From contig CAMMBV010000030.1 of assembly GCA_946494335.1 (NCBI GenBank), positions 1-44,579 of the forward strand: a stretch of DNA of 44,579 nucleotides. The letters run 5' to 3'. The number at the start of each line of letters is the position of its first letter. Within the stretch, counting starts at the first letter, position 1. A program made the translations under genes and the position numbers. The notes beneath the pieces are model-generated. The model saw only the letters and a list, made by a program, of their open reading frames with translations. It made no database searches and had not been told where the DNA came from. The DNA comes from an uncultured Ruminococcus sp. GTDB lineage: Bacteria; Bacillota; Clostridia; Lachnospirales; Lachnospiraceae. Of the stretch, positions 43,120 through 44,579 are shown piece by piece.

Positions 43120-44163
43120 TTAATTATTACTATTTTCTTTACGATACTCCGCTGGCGCAATCTTTAGAACATCACGAAACGCTGTGGCAAATTTGCTCTG
43201 ATTTTCATATCCAACTTGATTCGCGATTTCAGCTATGGTTGCCTGTGTCTGCCTCAATAAGATTGCAGCTTGTTTAATGCGGTATTCTTTCATATAAGTT
43301 CCGATAGGCTGTCCATAAATACCTTTAAATGTATCCTTTAAGGTTGTAGTGTTTATCAAATATTCTTTAGAAAGATCATCAATCGTTGGCCGCTCCTGAA
43401 GATTTGAGGTCAGCCTTTTGTGGATAGTCTTGATAATCTCCACCTGCGGAGAAGTGTATAGCTCTCTCCTTTTCTCTCTGGATACATCAACCATACACAA
43501 AAATAAAAGCAGTTCTTGTACCTTTAATCGAAAATATGGTTTCTGTAAGCAATCCGGCACAGAGTAAAGCTCTGAAAATATATGTTCAATCTCATCCTTC
43601 GCCCGCATGATAAAACAGTTTCCATCAGAACAAAATTTATCTTTGAATTGCAGAATATCTATGCCGCTGTCCGTTAGAATTTCAGGCATGTTCTTCACCA
43701 CCACAGATAGATTGATAACAACGGAAATCCCTCGATAGTGTTTTAATGGAAATGACATTTCCGATGCACAATTATCCATGGTATGGATTGACAAATCGCC
43801 TTCTCCAAGGTAAAGGCAAGAGCCACTTGCTAAGCGGCACCCTTCCCGGCCTTCCCGACAATGATTGATCTCCAATATGTTTTTATCAATGTTCCCATCC
43901 CAATAGCAGCTCGTTGCTTCAAAGTCATTATAGATAAGCTGTATTCCAGGATAGACCTGATAGACCGTCATAAGTCCAAGGCCATCCGCACAATCCATTT
44001 TATAGACAGTACAATAACCGTCATTGTCCTTCGGAATAACTGCAGATAACCCTGTTGATGAAAAATGGGTATTCTCCATAGATGTCCTTTCCGATGTATC
44101 TATATTATTTATCTGTTGTGCCAGAGTCTTTCTGGCATCTTTTATTATATAGTTTTTTCTCAT
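43120..44163 (-). CDS. AraC family transcriptional regulator
   Basis: This 347-residue protein has a C-terminal double HTH at about 245-345. It includes RPTIDDLSKEYLINTTTLKDTFKGIYGQPIGTYMKEYRI, then ATIAEIANQVGYENQSKFATAF and APAEYRK. The N-terminal ~230 residues are a probable sensor domain that I do not recognise (GLMTVYQVYPGIQLIYNDF, LEINHCREGREGC). It lies downstream of a MATE gene on the same strand but has its own promoter. Such pairs are frequent in Firmicutes, so control of the exporter is plausible. The ATG at 44163 is chosen; the in-frame TTG at 44178 is weaker. Confidence 0.88.
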   Translation of the reverse strand: MRKNYIIKDARKTLAQQINNIDTSERTSMENTHFSSTGLSAVIPKDNDGYCTVYKMDCADGLGLMTVYQVYPGIQLIYNDFEATSCYWDGNIDKNILEINHCREGREGCRLASGSCLYLGEGDLSIHTMDNCASEMSFPLKHYRGISVVINLSVVVKNMPEILTDSGIDILQFKDKFCSDGNCFIMRAKDEIEHIFSELYSVPDCLQKPYFRLKVQELLLFLCMVDVSREKRRELYTSPQVEIIKTIHKRLTSNLQERPTIDDLSKEYLINTTTLKDTFKGIYGQPIGTYMKEYRIKQAAILLRQTQATIAEIANQVGYENQSKFATAFRDVLKIAPAEYRKENSNN

Positions 44164-44215
44164 ATTGCACCGCTCCAATCAGCAGGATTTTAAATCCAAA
44201 TAGAACCCACTTTGA

Positions 44216-44244
44216 ATTATAGTGTGTCATGACTAACCAAGCAA
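44216..44244 (-). promoter_or_regulatory. Promoter of the AraC gene
   Basis: On the minus strand TTGCTT, 17 bases and TATAAT lie ~50 bp before the start codon. Confidence 0.65.
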
Positions 44245-44387
44245 ATAGAAAAATCACGTCTTACTGTAAAAGCATAGAAATATGAAATAGCATCTTACCG
44301 TGAAATTGCTGGAAAGATACCGAACTTCCCTTTTTCAAACATCAAAATCATGATTTCTCCATATAATCACCTACTTCTTCTTTCATT

Positions 44388-44579
44388 TTATTTCTGAGGA
44401 ATAAATTTTTGTTTTGCAAACGCCAATTCTTTACGCAAATGTAATGCCATAAATATGGTGATAATGGCAGAAATCACATCCGCAATCGGCTGCACATAAA
44501 GAATCCCGTTTATTCCCCAAAATGCTGGGAGTATCAAAATAACCGGGACAAAACAGATCCCCTGCCGGCAGGCTCCTAA
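44388..44579 (-). CDS. MATE family efflux transporter, C-terminal end (cut by window edge)
   Basis: The last 63 residues of a minus-strand gene read LGACRQGICFVPVILILPAF, ILYVQPIADVISAIITIFMA, then LHLRKELAFAKQKF and stop. This matches the final two transmembrane helices and tail of MATE exporters, where SRQ..F.IP..L and Q.PIAD..S are usual. The rest lies beyond the window. Confidence 0.8.
   Translation of the reverse strand, partial: LGACRQGICFVPVILILPAFWGINGILYVQPIADVISAIITIFMALHLRKELAFAKQKFIPQK

Noticed and set aside
1-44579. CRISPR array, rRNA, tRNA or complete insertion sequence
   Set aside because: No regularly spaced repeats, conserved rRNA or tRNA arms, or intact transposase were seen anywhere in the window by reading.

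Overview
The window reads as a chromosomal segment of an anaerobic, moderate-GC Clostridia, most likely a Lachnospiraceae-type gut bacterium. This is an inference. It rests on strong AGGAGG ribosome-binding sites, TTGACA/TATAAT-type promoters, a tryptophan T-box, a glycine riboswitch before a sodium:alanine symporter, thiolase and 3-hydroxybutyryl-CoA dehydrogenase genes, 2-hydroxyacyl-CoA-dehydratase-type activases, and an MttB-type methyltransferase with a BCCT carrier.

Left edge (1-2.4 kb): an ECF sigma factor and a membrane partner lie next to the tail of an Rpn-type nuclease/transposase. The whole block is bracketed by two ~85-bp direct repeats. The sigma gene has a TGAAC/CGTCTA promoter that looks autoregulatory.

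Metabolic block (2.4-16 kb): the minus-strand operon trpE-trpG-trpD-trpC-trpB-trpA lacks trpF and runs by overlap into rarA and a small DUF2007-like gene. It is preceded by a promoter, a T-box with a UGG specifier, and a 108-nt nested palindrome. Upstream lie agcS behind a single-aptamer glycine riboswitch, a QueG-like iron-sulfur protein, and an XRE-HTH/AlaA aminotransferase fusion with a strong internal start and repeated operator-like boxes. A MATE exporter follows, with an attenuator leader that may be a guanidine-IV riboswitch, and it diverges from a TetR gene.

Centre (16-33 kb): ftsH is followed by a minus-strand operon of UroD-like protein, YcxB-like protein, BCCT carrier, MFS carrier and MttB-like methyltransferase, and then a TetR regulator. 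Divergent from this operon is a three-gene split version of the large 2-hydroxyacyl-CoA dehydratase activase. Two palindromes sit on the operon's promoter. A class A PBP and a thl-hbd pair complete the block. The operon looks like a corrinoid-dependent methyl-transfer system for a quaternary amine, but no corrinoid protein is encoded here.

Right end (33.5-44.6 kb): this is an accessory, partly decayed region. It holds a RelB antitoxin with a broken YoeB-type toxin, and fused remnants of rpoN, a sigma-54 activator and an MFS carrier. It also holds an AAA/DUF4143 ATPase and a lantibiotic-immunity module (LanF-E-G plus response regulator and kinase) with RR-type direct repeats at its promoter. 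The remaining genes are a MerR/TipAS regulator with a 19-bp-spacer promoter, an antitoxin with an amber-interrupted GNAT toxin, an AraC regulator, and the 3' end of a second MATE gene cut by the window edge. No rRNA, tRNA, CRISPR array or intact insertion sequence was seen.
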